DNA from: Mesocentrotus franciscanus
Taxonomy: Eukaryota; Echinodermata; Echinoidea; Camarodonta; Strongylocentrotidae
Length of the DNA stretch: 64,000 bases
NCBI GenBank assembly: GCA_037976565.1
Contig: CP137672.1
Coordinates: 30,261,218 to 30,325,217 of the forward strand
Reading direction: 5' to 3'
Part shown: positions 11,861-24,824 of the stretch, piece by piece
How positions within the stretch are numbered: position 1 is the stretch's first letter
Layout: each line of letters starts with the position of its first letter
Notes under the pieces: generated by a model
Seen by the model: only the letters and a program-made list of their open reading frames with translations
Told to the model about the DNA's origin: nothing
The model's database searches: none
Made by a program: the position numbers and the translations under genes

Positions 11861-14800
11861 TAATATACTGATGGCCTGTCGATAGACGGAGTCAATAGCA
11901 AAAGATGATCTGACACATTGAGAGAAGGTGTGAAGGCTACGAGCCCATACAATCCCATGCATGAATCCACATTCCTTCAAATATTTCCAAGTTTCTACCT
12001 AATTACTACACAATTCCCTTCCAGTGGCGGATCCATGGGGCGAAACGGCCGCAGCCCCCTTATTGGCGGCGCAAACCCCCCCCCTCAAATTTTTGTGTGT
12101 GCTAAAGGAGGCAAAACAAAAGTGTTCCCCCCCCCAAGCCACTGAAGGAAATATCTGACGAAAAAATTTTCCTCAAAACTGGACCAAAAAAAAATTAAAA
12201 ATGTGCTCTTACCCTCCCCCCCCCCCGCAATACGCAAATTACGTGTTTTTTTTTTGTTTTTGTTGAAAGTAGGCCTATGTTTAGCACTGTGAGCAAAGCC
12301 TAAAATAATCATTTCACCCACTTTCTCACTGTAGAATAATATTTTTCCACTACCATCTGCATATAACTGCTCATATCCGGAAAAAAAGGTTTTTTTCTTT
12401 CTTCTTATTATATGTATTGTTTTATTTCTAATGTATTCTTTTGTTCTGGAATACATCAAGTTACTTTGAGAAACATATAAAAGCAATTCGATATCAATTC
12501 TATCTCCCATTTATGAAGAAATACATCTAAACCTGTATTCACATTTCTGCTTGTAAATCAGGCTTTTTGATGACATGCGCATACTAATTGTTATGTAACA
12601 CCTTACAGGTATATCCGATTTCGACAAAAATGGTATCAAACTGTTCGTAAAACTCGAGGGAAAAAGTCATGAAACGACAAATTCCAAGCGGTTGCGGCGC
12701 AATCTCCGAAAATGTGTGGCGGGGGGGCCCAGCCCCCAGTACAGTAAGGGTTAAAGAGATAAGATTCGTATTTAGGGCCTCAGTCAGAATAGTACTTGCG
12801 CAGTAGCCTCTGATAATATCTGGGCTGTGTATCCTATGAAGCGTTTTCAACTAAGATCGACGGCTTTGCTTCTTAGTTATAGTGGTTTGCAAAAAAAAAA
12901 CTTATATTTATATTGTATTCATATAGTATACGGAGTAATATGAGCACGTTGGTATTTTTTTAAGCGAACGAGAGTGATAAAGTCATTCATGAATATAAAT
13001 ATGTAAAGATATAAAGAAAGTGTTTAATATATTTTGACAGTCATGAAACACATATATAGTACCACAGGAGTTTAATTGTTCTGGATTTCCAAATAAATGG
13101 AAGTTTTCATTGCAATCATGGTTGTAGCAGCAGCTGTTTCTATATGTACTCCACAAGGATTCAAATTTCATTTCATAACACCTGCAGTTAATGCGGGATG
13201 GAGTTGCAACCTCTCTTTCCCCGGAAATTTAAAAATTACCAATATTCGGGCAGCGAGCTGCCCGTATATGCATTTTTAAATATCTTATCTCGTATATTTT
13301 GGTGATTAATAACACTTTCGCAACAAAGATATGCTCAAATTTTCAAAATTGATATTCGGGCAAGAGGCTTCAGCCCCCACCCCGATGAAAATGTCAAAAA
13401 ATTTGTTCGTGCGAGCATAACTTAAAAACGGGGAATGTTGATATCGGACGAGAGACGTGACGTGAGCCTGCCCCCTTTCCAAAATTGTGCCCGCTTGTAG
13501 GTACCGGTACGGTGCTTCTAATATGACCTTGTCAGTATTGGTATGTTGAGTTGAAATAACGGTCTGGGCGATTTTCAAATGTCCGCCCCCCCCCCTATTG
13601 GAAAATCCTGGATCCGCGCCTGCCTTCTCTATACTTTATGCAACACTGGTGTTGCTGCTACTGCTTTCCAATAAGTTTCAGCGAGTTATGCATGTACATT
13701 GCGTCTCAAAAATGCATGGAAATACATTTCTCTGGAGCAGCGTTTTTCAACGTTCTGTTAGCCACGGTAGTGGCGGAACAAAGATGGCCCCCTCCTGGCG
13801 CCCAAGGGGTGGAGGCACGATTTTTTCCAATTTTCGGGTGCAAAAAAATGTGCTCACTACCCCCACTGAGCGAAAAATCGACCGGCTTGATTTTGGCCCC
13901 TCCTTGCCGCCGGCTGGATCCGCCCCTGAGCCACGGGACCCTTTTAAGAAAGAAAAAGTTTCGCGTCACCCCAATCCCAAATTCATCCCACAATATTCAT
14001 TTTGCATCACTTGGGCACTCGTCAAGTGCCCTGTAAACACGTATCGGCACATTTGTTTATGAATTTTGCGAGAATGCGAAGCGAGCGAGGAAAAAAGAAG
14101 AAAATGGTAAAATAATATTTTGTAATCAACACACTATACAAAAAATAAAAAGTACTGTATGCGGGCACCTCACCGCCGAATGTTCATGAATAACAAAAAA
14201 TCATATATTCGGTCATGTCCTCAATACACGATTATGAAGATATTGGGGTATCTCGTTGCCCAGATTTATTTTGCTTCTAAATGTTACGAGCGTGGTAAAA
14301 AATTCCAAAATAAAAGATACAATATGTATTCGGGCACTTCGCTGTCGGAACATTGCCAGTGAGTGAAGTGTCGAGGAAAAAAAATTGTACACTTTACTCT
14401 TTACTATCTTTAAAATGCTATTTTCTCACGAAATTACATTACTCTAGCAGTTTCTGATATTTGTTTTTCACGAAATCAACCTTATTCCAAATTAGTTTCT
14501 TGATTTAACTAAATTTCTCTTTTCCCCGGTTGAAAAACGCTGCTCTGGAGTGACAAACCAAATGAGATGAATGTACCAAAAAGCGGGTTATTTTCTTTCC
14601 TTTTAACATGGTACCGTACATAACATATATATATAACTTGAAGGCAATTTTTATTTCAAAATAAATTGTTGTACCACAAAACATACTTTAACATGAGAAT
14701 CAAAATATGCATAACTTGAAGGAAACTATTTTTGGAATAGATCATGGATGAGGGCCCATTATACATACAAAGACAATTATACGATCATCTGACTAGAAAA

Positions 14801-15119
14801 AAAATACAGATGATGCATATTAATACTAATATATTACAGAATTCAAACATCATCCTAACGTGCTTGCATGTCGAAAACAATTCAGTGATAGTGATGGAAG
14901 TCGTTATTTTTACATGTTATTAGAATGATGAGAGTATGTACAATCGTAAGGCAACAAGAGACAGGTAATATATCATAATTATAAAGAACACATATCATAT
15001 ATTATATACAAAACAGTGCAAGCCGGTTGGATGGCAATCATGCACATTTTCATATTCATTTATATTAATGATATCAGTCAATAAGGGTAATTATTTATCA
15101 CCCAGGCCCACAGTAATGT
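11861..15119. other. Intergenic sequence with repeat fragments, no gene seen
   Basis: AT-rich with islands of G/C runs. A GGCGGATCCA motif at 12,026 (plus) and matching minus-strand motifs at 13,611 and 13,917 suggest fragments of one repeat family. A small hairpin at 13,241-13,274 (CGGGCAGCGAGCTGCCCG) and a GCGAAGCGAGCGAGG motif at 14,077 are also present. None of the short ORFs shows a protein family I recognise. Confidence 0.5.
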
Positions 15120-15335
15120 TGAAGATAGGTAGTCATCGATCCGAGGGATAATCTTTAGAAGGTATTATTGGTCCGAGGGTAATTTTCTGGATGATAGGTG
15201 TCCGAGGGCAATTATTAAGCAAGGTTGTACTTATTTTCAGGGGGTAATTGTCCTCGGGGCTCTTGTCCTAAAGGGGTAGTTGCCTTAAAGGTGAGGGGGG
15301 GGGGTAATTGTCCTAGGGGTTATTGTCCAGTTTGG
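15120..15335. repeat. Degenerate GGTAATTGTCC-type short repeats
   Basis: The phrases GTCCGAGGGTAATT, GTCCGAGGGCAATT, GGGGTAATTGTCCTCGGGG and GGGGTAATTGTCCTAGGGG follow each other. The same wording in the opposite orientation occurs at 27,195-27,295 and in short form at 11,738-11,780. It looks like a dispersed element built from a short, G-run-rich tandem unit. Confidence 0.55.
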
Positions 15336-15812
15336 TGTCCTACTTATGCCTTATTTCCTCTTGACCCTTCCTTTTCGTTACCCATGCCATGGAGTACTAA
15401 GTCATTGCTTGATTAAAGATACATTATTCCTAGGAGATTTTTATTTGTTATCTTCAGATAAAGTTATTTGGCTAAACTTGCGGACCGCATGCCACCAGGT
15501 CGGAGAGGAGGGGTCGGGTGACGCTTTTGCCGAATATCAACTCTTCTGATTTTAAATTATCCGCGCGCCAGCTAAGTTGCCGGCCCGAAAGCCCGAATAT
15601 GCATTTTGGCTTTAATTGGGCGCAAAATTTCTTAAGAATCAGAAATGATTATTTTCCGTCTTTCTCTTTCCCTCATTTGCGTTTTTTTTTGGCGCCCACT
15701 TCAAGTGCCGCCCAAAGGACTTGCCCCCTCTCTGCACCCCATAGATACGCTACTACAGATAGATATAGGATAGAGAGATAGACTGAGCTAATTAAAATCT
15801 GTATAGAGTTCT

Positions 15813-18800
15813 TTAATTTTGAACTTGTGTAACCAAAAGATGGCACCCTCCATCAATACCAACGGTTTCTCCCGTGGTGAAAGACGAGTCGTTTGATGCC
15901 AGGAATGCTATCGTCCGGGATACTTCATCTACAGTACCGGTCCTTCGCATGGCATGTTTCCTCTTCATTTCCTCCAAAAGCTGTAACCAAAAAAATATAC
16001 ACATATATATACCTATATGTTTATTGATCAAATCCCCCCAAAAAACAATCATGCTATCAACAGACAAACAAAACAAAAAAATCTTGAAATTTCAGAAAAA
16101 TCTGATTTTTTTTTTTGAAGGGGTCGTTTTAAAAATGATTACAAATCACTTAATGAATAAAGTAACCACACATTAGAATAGGGCGATATAGTTTGGATCC
16201 AGTTGATTAGAGCGTATGATCACCCTATCAGATGAATTGCTGGGTGCAAGATGTGCTTACAATGTGACAGTACAGAATCCGCCTAGACCCGCCACCATAT
16301 ACATTATAATTATGTAGAGGTGTCGTGGTCTAGCGCAGATATGTCACCGGACTATGGATCACATGGTTCGCGGTTCGAGTCCCACCGCGGCACTTATGTC
16401 CTTTGGCAAGACATTAATCTGTATGTGCCACTCTCCACCCAGGTGTTCACACAACTGGAAACTAACTTCGCTTCATATTATCTCTCATGCTCATGACGTA
16501 TCCATTACATGCATATTATGTTTTCAACTCAGAAGCGAAGCATTCATGTATATAAAACTGCACTGCATTTGGGCACCCGGTTGATGCGAACGTTGGACTT
16601 GCATGTGTGGCCGGAATACTACCCAGGGAGCAGAGCGTGTGTACTATCATGTACGGATTAGCATTTGAATTCATTAACCGTGTTAATAACTATAATGCAA
16701 AGCGCTTTAAAAAAACAGTGTTAAGCGCTATACAAATGTGTGACTATTATTATCATTATATTTGATTAACCGGTACCACGTTGGATACGGTTCCTTTAGC
16801 GGTGTTCATATAGTCAACAAATCCGTCAACTAAACATTATTTGCCGGACATTGGTATACCCCGATCACAAATCGGGGGCGGGATAATGCTTGATGTAAAA
16901 TTACCCAAAACCGTCCCATCATCAGGCCGCCCTGAAGGATCAACTAAAAAATACTAGCACATAACATAAAATGACCTTGCTTTACCTGGGCTGTTGCTTC
17001 ATCAGTCATCCCTAAAGATCTCTCGAAGATAGGAGTCGCAATAACACCTGGGCTACAAAGGCAAAGAAACCAATTTTTATCAAATGAATATTATCTAATA
17101 ATTTTTTAAACCAGATATAACAAAATCTGCATAAAAAATACACACCTAATCTTACATAACATTTGAATGAAAAATACCAATATCTTTATAAAAATAGGAA
17201 AATGGCAAACGTATCTCTACTCTAGTAGAGTATACGTCAGGAAGCAATAAAGCAATAAAGCAAAATAAAAAAGTGGTTCGACTGTAAGCGGATGCCTTAC
17301 TATCCAATACAGTTCAAGTTATTATTAAAATGATGTTTGAAATAGAAAACAAAATCTGCAACTATTTATACATTGATATTATTGACCGATGCACAGAAGA
17401 GTTCTCTCGTAGTCTGTAGCCTCTTAAATTATCATCTAGTGGCTCATGCCTCATAAAGTTATATAACATGGAGTAGAAGAGATGAGATGATTATTTATCT
17501 TATATAATAATAGGAATAAGGGCCCACTGAACTTGGAAGAAGGGTTCGACACACAGGAATGATGATAGGATTAAAATGATTAGGAGGTGATGAATGAATA
17601 AAACAGAAACCGAAAAAAAAAGATTTCCCCAAAACCCATATTTTTCCCTTTACGGTATCAAACATGAATAATGAGTATTAGAGATCATGTTCCTTGCGGG
17701 CAATGTTCTCTGTGGGTAAAATGCATAAACTTATCAGTGCCCATTAAAAAATGAATACTTTTCTGCAACTCACTTCACTGCGTTGACCCGAACTCCATGA
17801 GGCGCCAATTCTATTAATTAGAGCACAATAATAACAAAATTTTATGTTAATTGATGATGTTCAATAGTCACTTGTAACCGGAATTTTTTTTAAAACAACT
17901 TTTATATGTTTGCCGGGGTGAGGAGACTATTACACTGACATTGTTAAAGACAAAGTCATCAATATATCTAAGATATTAGAAATGAAGGCAACATTCCTAA
18001 TACATCAAATATAGACTGAATGATAAACTGAATTAAATGAATTTGTACTTAATTACACATTGATAGATTATGACCGTGACTCTGCCAAAATAGAAACCCT
18101 GTTGATGAGAAAACATTATTTGAAAACTATTCATTTTTGTTAACATATTATCTCCACTTTAAAAAAAATATAGACTTAGTTTGTTATTTTGTCGAATACT
18201 TGTCAACACTTTCTCGCATCGGTGCAACATATTTTTGTCCATATTTAAATCCCGACTAAAGAAATGGGTAGATTTAATCCAATGACTTGCGGAGCACCAA
18301 CAAACTAACCCTTTAAAATGAAAAAAATCAGAAATCCTCGCGTCATGTCGTGCTGAAATCCGTTCAGTTCATGAAGTGCAGTATTTCTTCAGAAGTATAC
18401 AAAAAGCCACATTTGGTGAAATTCAAAAAGTGAAAAGTCAAAAGCTGATGATCACAGATTTTTTAAAAGAAACAATCGAACCCTGCATGAAAAGTGTAGT
18501 GTAAATGGCGATAAAGCGAGGAGATGTGGCCGATTCTTTTTGGATATTTAGGACAGTATGAAAACCCAAATAAGTCAACTGACTGTCAAACATTTTCGGA
18601 TTCATATTTACCTATTTCTTAATTTCAAATTCCATTAAAAATACATACAATTTAAACATATAAAATGCTAAAATACCTACAAATATAGAAATATATAGAA
18701 ATGTATAATATTTTTTATAACGGAATATACAACGGTATATACATTGGAAATAAAATTAAATGGGTTGATGGCAAAAGGACCGCGAGGGAATATGAAACAA

Positions 18801-21800
18801 ATAATCATAAAGTGAAGAAAAAAAAAATCGGACATACCTTCAGCTATGCACCTTGTCATATGATCCAACGCTGTCTTAGACATACTATAGGATAAGAAGT
18901 CGGCCATCTAGTAAAAACAAATATGGATGTCATGAGTGTGGGTGCATTTTATCACTTGTATTATAAACATCAATTGTAAACTCTTACTTTACTATCAACC
19001 ACATTTTCTTCTTCTTTCTTTCTTTCATTTTTCACTATTTGCCCTTTGTTTTCTCCTCCTTCTAATTTTTCTTCTTTCTCTTGTCTTTTTCCTTTTATTC
19101 CTTATACCATATCAATTGTATTGTATTTCATATTTGCCTATTCTACATTGTACTATTTGCATGTATTTTATATGTTGCAGTTTTATTTGTAAATTCAAGA
19201 TGTGTCAGCTTTTAGCTGTGATTTTGAATGTTTATCAATAAACCTTATAAATCAATAAATCAACCATGAATGACTTCCACACGATGAGGAGATGAGAGAT
19301 TGAATTGATGGAACTGTTTTCATGGATGCATTTTTATGTCAGTATCGATCGTTTTGAGATCCTGTTTAAAATTTTCTCATAAAGTGAAGGTAGTTCTATG
19401 TACTTACCGATGCCTTGCCCGCCACACTTGATATATTCACCACAGTCCCTGTTAAGAAAGGATATAAAGTATTTACCTATTTAAATGCCGATGAGATAAC
19501 TTGATTTGATGCACCTAAGAGTGCATACACAAGAGTACAGTCATAATTGCACTCTTATCGTTCATGTATCCAGTACAGGGCGGAGCCAACTTATTTAATC
19601 CCCATCATGTAAAATAACAATCAACAAAACTTTTAAAAAGCTGTAGTAGGTGCCATAGACTGACGAAAAATTACCTGGCCATTGAAACATAATTTATTTT
19701 GGAATAGCCCCCCCCCCCTTCAATACTAGCATGTCTGAAGTACATTTTGGCAATATCTGGACTCTTTTGGTGAGCCATTGCAAATTCACTGGACATCAAG
19801 TTCAGCAAAACTATTGATCTCCCCTAAAAATACACGTTATTTATGTGTGGTCTTATGAAGTGGACCGGGTAAACTTCATTAGAGAAGTTAGCAGGTTTCA
19901 TTAATGGACCTACTCTTAATTAGGTATATAATGTAGATAATTGTTTAATAAAATATAATAGTGCATACTGACAGAGCATATTTACTCATTAAATTTGCAT
20001 TTATAATCTTCCTCACACCACTCGCAATCAAGATCTTAATTCATCTTAGTAAATAGGCTGCATTGTCCGTTCAAAGTGACAAGAAGATGAAGAAGGAGGA
20101 GCAGGAGGATGAGGAAAAAGTACTTGTCAATGGTAGGTGGTCTCTTCAAGCCAGTTTTCACCTTTTTAAGGAAGATCATAGAAGGCTAAAAGATGGGCTG
20201 TCCCGTGGGGTCATTTATTGGATTTGGTCATAGGACAGGTGTTTCCCTAATATTCTAGATCATAATAAACCTGGATTGACTTTAAAAAAAAACTCCCCCT
20301 TTCCCGTGAATTTCAGAACAGTCATGTTAGTGAACGAATGAAGAACCCGGTGTCTGTACACTGACCTTTAGTTTTTATCAGCTGTGGCGCTAGGAGCTGT
20401 GTGAGCTGAAGGGGTGCTCTCACATTCACTGCAAAGGTTTTATCGAAAGTTTCTAAAGTAATGGTCTCGACTGAATCTAGTGTTAACATTCCTGCATTAT
20501 TGACCTGCAGTCGCACAATACGTAGAAAGAGAAGACATAATCACATAAGCACTTCAAATAAGTTAAAGTAGTGCATTGTCATGCCATTTAATTGTGAAAG
20601 AAGTTACAAAAAGTAATTATCAATGGTTGATCACGTATAGTAAATAAGGAGCAAATAGAAGAAACCGGTTCTGTGACATGGAAAGTTTACTGCCATATTT
20701 CCTTCCAACGTTGGATTTAAAATGGCTACAGCTCACGAGACTGACAGTCCACCGTAGACCGATGTCGGTCGAGCGAACTTTCTTAAAAATACCAGAAGGC
20801 CCATGATAGAGGGCGACAGCCCACAATACCGACAGCCTTGTAACATCCTTTTAGAGAGTACGTTCAGTACACCGATATTTAAGGTCTCATGGGCTGTCGG
20901 TCTGCTCGCAAACTATTTTCAATTAGTAAACTAACATGAAGAGAAAAAAAGTTGGATTTTAGGTTTATTAAGGATGTTAAGAGGCATAACCAGATAAGGG
21001 GGGCAACTTTTTTTCTGGACACAAGATTTAGGATGCCAACAGCCCTCTTACAGGGACCAAGGGTTTTACCCATAACAAAGACTTGTTTCATTCGTCATAC
21101 CACGGGGATGGCAGTTAATGTATCGGCTCCGGCCAAATCTACCAATGGTAGGGCTTTCGAAGAAACCTTTTACTTGTTATCATCATGAGTAATCCTTACC
21201 AGCACATCAATCTGGTTGAATTTCTGGATGGTTTCTTCTGCAGTTTTCTTCACATCAGCTTCCAGCTCAAAGTCAGCTTGGATCATTAGAATCTAGGCAA
21301 AATTTAAATAATAGTAATAATAATAGTAATGATGATAATAACCATAACAACAAAAATATAATATTAATGATTAATAATAATGATAATATTATTAATAATT
21401 ATAATAATAATCACAATAATAACAATATTAATAATAATGATAATGAATACTACGACAACTACTAGTACTACTACTACTTCTACTACTACTAATAATAATA
21501 ATAGAAAGCCAAGTGTATATACTAATAGATTGCTAAGCTTAAAAATATCAAAGGAAAGAACAAAAACAGTGATCAATCCAGCATGAAGCATACACGCCCC
21601 CTTCCTCCTTCCCATTGCCGGTCCCCCAAAAAAAAAAACAACAACAACAACAACAAACTTTGAGAGAAAAAATCTCCCATTAGCCAACACTATCATAAGT
21701 ATGGTGGCTCTAAGGGACACGCAAACGCAAAGGATTGACGTAAAGATATGCAGCAATTTTTCGTCTTTTACGTCAAAGACGTGGAAATCCAAAAAAATTG

Positions 21801-23690
21801 ACGTATACCTATGCAACAATTTGTTTGGTCTTTTTACCTTATCTTCGTCGAGCCCTCTCCTAACACCTAAACGAATAAAATAAAACAAAACATTGCATTA
21901 TGATGAGGAGTACTTTTTCATTTAATGCAGGATCAATTGATAATTATAGTTGAAAATGTATGTATTATTTTACACCTAGTGGTGATCGCCAGAGAAACGG
22001 GGCGACCACTACCACATATTGCTCTGAAGTATTCCTTAGGGTGAAATCTTCCAACAGGCCATGACAAAAATAGAAAAATTGCTATTACCAAATTCTTGTT
22101 TTTTGGAGCACTTTGGAGCCATAGGGTTTGGCCCTGGCCCATTGTGCGGCACCCAAGGCCTAATCGTATTTTTCCACCATACATTCTATTTAAAATTGTA
22201 ATTCAGCGTGCAATGCTATGAAAATGGTTATATATTTCAATATATAAGTTGTTTAGTGATGCATTAAAGGGTAGGTCCACCCTGTCAGAAAGAGAGAGAG
22301 ACTGAAAGTTAGAGGGAAATGTAATGAACAATGAATAATGAGATTATGAAGATACCGATAGAAATGGGCACTTTTTTATTTGCTTCACAAGCTACACTCT
22401 ACATTTGGTTTGTTCGGAAAATACATATTACAGTAAGCTAAATATTACAATTCTAAAATTTGATGAAACAGTCCTAAAGAATGACAAGTGAAAACAAGTT
22501 CCCAATTATGTACTTCGGGCACATGTTTGATCAATGAAGTAAAATTATTTTGGAAAAATGGAAATGTATGTAACTCAATTTAATTTACATTCATTGGTGA
22601 CTTCTTGAAGTGCTTCCATGTTACGTCCTGTCAGGGCCAATCGGCATCCTAGGGAAGCGAAATGACGCGCAGTCTCGGCTCCTATCCCGGAGCTGGCTCC
22701 TAAATAAGTTAGAGAAAATGTAATAAGGCTTATTTCTGAGTTGCAAGGGACATTTTACAAAGCCTGCAGCATCTACCTTATACGCGCATGCGCTACAGAA
22801 AACTAACATGATCGCAAAAACTTTCGAGAAAGTAACTTAAAGAGAAGGTTGAGTTCTGGGAAGAGGTGAAAAATAATTTGTGAGCGTTATCATTGTTATC
22901 ATGCAAGTGTGGAAGAACATCAGATTAAAAATGTTCCCTGAAAAGCAAGGCTCTTCAGATCATGCCTTGATATTTTTAATATGGCATGTAACAGCATAAA
23001 AATCGGGACGGATTTTTACGCCACATGTTCGTGTAGTCCCATATACATCTTTCTGTGTACAGTGCTTGTAACTTTATCAAGACTGGGCCAAATTTCTTAT
23101 CATATTGATGATTCCAGAACCTTGCAGTACACACCAATACTTATAATTATATGCTAGATGATCAACCTTTTCTGATCGATTCCACACTGTTTCTTTCACA
23201 ATACAATCGCATGACCAGAACTCAACTTTATCTTTAAGGGCGATTTCGATACCTAGTTGTATATCCCATAGAAATCATGTGCAGATTACTTAATTCGTTA
23301 CTGTAATGTTTGCACATTTCAGAAACAATAACGACAACAAAAAAAAAATGACAATACTAAATATATATTAATCGCCATTTTCATTACGAAAAATATTCAA
23401 GGTAATGGATAAGGCTATTGAATTTTTCCTTAGGTTGAATTAACGACCTTTCCATGGTGTCGCATTGAGCTAATGTTGGTGCAATATAAAGACATTTGGG
23501 ACTCCTACATTCTAAGATTTTCTATGAATTTGATATAGACCTGTTACGGTCAGCTTTCATGCACATGCATTTCAAGCAGATTTGCGACTTGCGTGTTAAA
23601 AAAGTGCATAGGTCTATATACATTACCTGTGATGAGGGCAACCTTCCCCTTCAACGAACCCCCGAGCAATGCTGGAGCTGATGAGGCCAT
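15813..23690 (-). CDS. Classical short-chain dehydrogenase/reductase (SDR), complete, 10 exons
   Basis: Exons, in transcript order: 23690-23627, 22699-22589, 21866-21838, 21292-21200, 20504-20366, 19448-19408, 18907-18838, 17810-17774, 17052-16986 and 15980-15813 (stop included). They sum to 819 nt, giving 272 residues, with GT/AG borders and consistent phases. Seen: cofactor motif T21-G-A-S-S-G-I-G28 after a short N-terminus, NNAG at 101-104, and the catalytic tetrad N126, S153, Y166 and K170 with normal Ser-Tyr-Lys spacing. Known: classical SDRs are soluble NAD(P)H-dependent oxidoreductases with a Rossmann fold. A basic residue in LTGRN after the second strand favours NADP(H). Inferred: a FabG-like alcohol/ketone oxidoreductase; the substrate cannot be told. 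No signal peptide, membrane segment or peroxisomal SKL end (it ends VQN). Exon 3 is only 29 nt. Start chosen because the ATG sits directly before the Rossmann strand. Introns carry a SINE and MITEs. Confidence 0.92.
16316..16765 (+). mobile_element. tRNA-derived SINE, copy 1
   Basis: The head resembles a tRNA gene: an A-box-like TGGTCTAGCGC at 16,327 and a canonical B-box GGTTCGAGTCC at 16,372. A body follows containing TGCCACTCTCCACCCAGGTG and CCAGGGAGCAGAG. The tail is AGCGCTATACAAATGTG plus ATTATTATC. It lies in the last intron of the SDR gene, opposite to the gene. The copy at 57,585 shares the body and tail. Confidence 0.85.
18936..19260 (+). repeat. Possible retroelement 3' end
   Basis: A T/C-rich stretch ends with AATAAACCTTATAAATCAAT and a repeated AAATCAATA tail, which resembles a LINE 3' untranslated region with terminal short repeats. 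There is no coding sequence to confirm it. It lies in intron 6 of the SDR gene, antisense to the gene. Confidence 0.35.
21305..21510. repeat. AAT/ATT and ACT trinucleotide microsatellite
   Basis: Dense TAATAATAAT-type repeats with GAT interruptions, passing into ACTACTACT and AATAATAAT. It lies in SDR intron 3, next to exon 4. The long Ile/Asn/Val ORFs here come from this repeat. Confidence 0.85.
22836..23238. mobile_element. MITE with CTTAAAGA terminal inverted repeats, copy 1
   Basis: Ends are CTTAAAGAGAAGGTTGAGTT and, reverse-complemented, CTTAAAGATAAAGTTGAGTT followed by CTGG on both sides. About 403 bp, no ORF. The right half (GTGTACAGTGCTTGTAACTT and GATGATCAACCTTTTCTGAT) recurs at 37,430-37,600, which identifies a family. 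It lies in SDR intron 1. Confidence 0.8.
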
Positions 23691-23752
23691 TTTGAATGAA
23701 GTTGTATCTGTATACTAGTAATCCAAGAAAGAAAAAAAATAGCCGCAGGAAT

Positions 23753-24530
23753 TTTAAAGTCCAAGTCCACTACAAAAATAACTTACTATCAATAGAAGCA
23801 GAAAAAACAGACAAACCAATCAAAAAATGTTTGAGCAAAATCGGATAACTAATAAGAAAGTTATGAATTTTTAATGCCATAAAAAACTTTGAAAATCACT
23901 AGACAAATTGGCAACTCACTCATGAGTCTGTGACGTCATGTCCTCACTATCCACTAATTATTTTCTTTATATTGATAATATAAATTTCCTATTTTCCCCC
24001 CAAGAATCTTATTTCTTCACACCAGCATCCAAGTAAGATTGATAGTGATATGTTTTTGTGTGGATGCACTAATATAGAGTTTTTTTCTCCAGTTAAATCA
24101 TGAAAAATTTGAATTTTGATAAGCTATTTGTATAAAAAATCAATAATTATGAATATACAATATTCAGAAAATAGCATCAATTCTTCAAAATTCATAAAAT
24201 ATTTTGGGAAATGCCATGCACACAATATGATACAAATCATATAACCTGGGCAAAGGAATGGGGAAGTTTTGGGGAATAAAAAGGGAAATTAATGGGATTA
24301 AACTATATAAAGCAATTGATAAGTAGTGAGGACATGACGTCACAAACTGATAACCAAATTGGCAATTTGTGTAGTGATTTCCATTGTTCCATAGTTCTAC
24401 ATACTTTTTCAAAAATTCATAACTTTCTTATTAGTTATCCGATTTTGCTCAAACTTTTTTTGATTGGTTTGTCTGATTTTTCTGCTTCTATTGAAAGTAA
24501 GTTATTTTTGGAGTGGACTTGCCCTTTAAG
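23753..24530. mobile_element. MITE with long TIRs (TTAAAG type), copy 1
   Basis: Inverted arms of about 200 bases, for example ACTTACTATCAATAGAAGCA on the left and TGCTTCTATTGAAAGTAAGT on the right, and GTGACGTCATGTCCTCACTA against TAGTGAGGACATGACGTCAC. The outer ends are TTAAAGTCC and its mirror CTTTAA. About 780 bp, no coding function; the 83-residue and 75-residue ORFs are TIR artefacts. It lies just upstream of the SDR start codon. Confidence 0.88.
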
Positions 24531-24620
24531 TAATAGGCAATAGGCGTATGGTGATATATATTTTTTTTAAAGACTGAGATCGACACCCCATTCAATCTAA
24601 ACAAATAAAGGGGAAACAAT

Positions 24621-24810
24621 AAAGCGAACCCACACGTTTAAATATTTGGGTACACTATAGCATCATTATGGGATGGTATTCATGAGATAAAGAAAAGAAT
24701 TCGAATGGCAAAGGATACATTTAATCAGATGAAGTCCGTAATACAAGTTAAGAACATTACAATGAAAACCAAAATCCATGTCTTAAAGTCATAATATACG
24801 TGCTTCTGCA
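24621..24810 (+). mobile_element. LINE reverse-transcriptase C-terminal fragment
   Basis: Conceptual translation shows HTFKYLGTL, then a gap and EIKKRIRMAKDTFNQMKSV followed by KTKIHVLK. This is the arrangement after the reverse-transcriptase thumb in many non-LTR elements (YLG, then EIK-RI--AK-AF--M). The frame is broken around 24,665. Only this short fragment is recognisable. Confidence 0.6.
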
Positions 24811-24824
24811 TTCCACTTACCCCA

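Noticed and set aside
16316..16400. Possible functional tRNA gene
   Set aside because: A- and B-box-like motifs are present, but the sequence runs directly into a SINE body and tail shared with 57,585-57,950, and no cloverleaf with proper acceptor pairing was evident.
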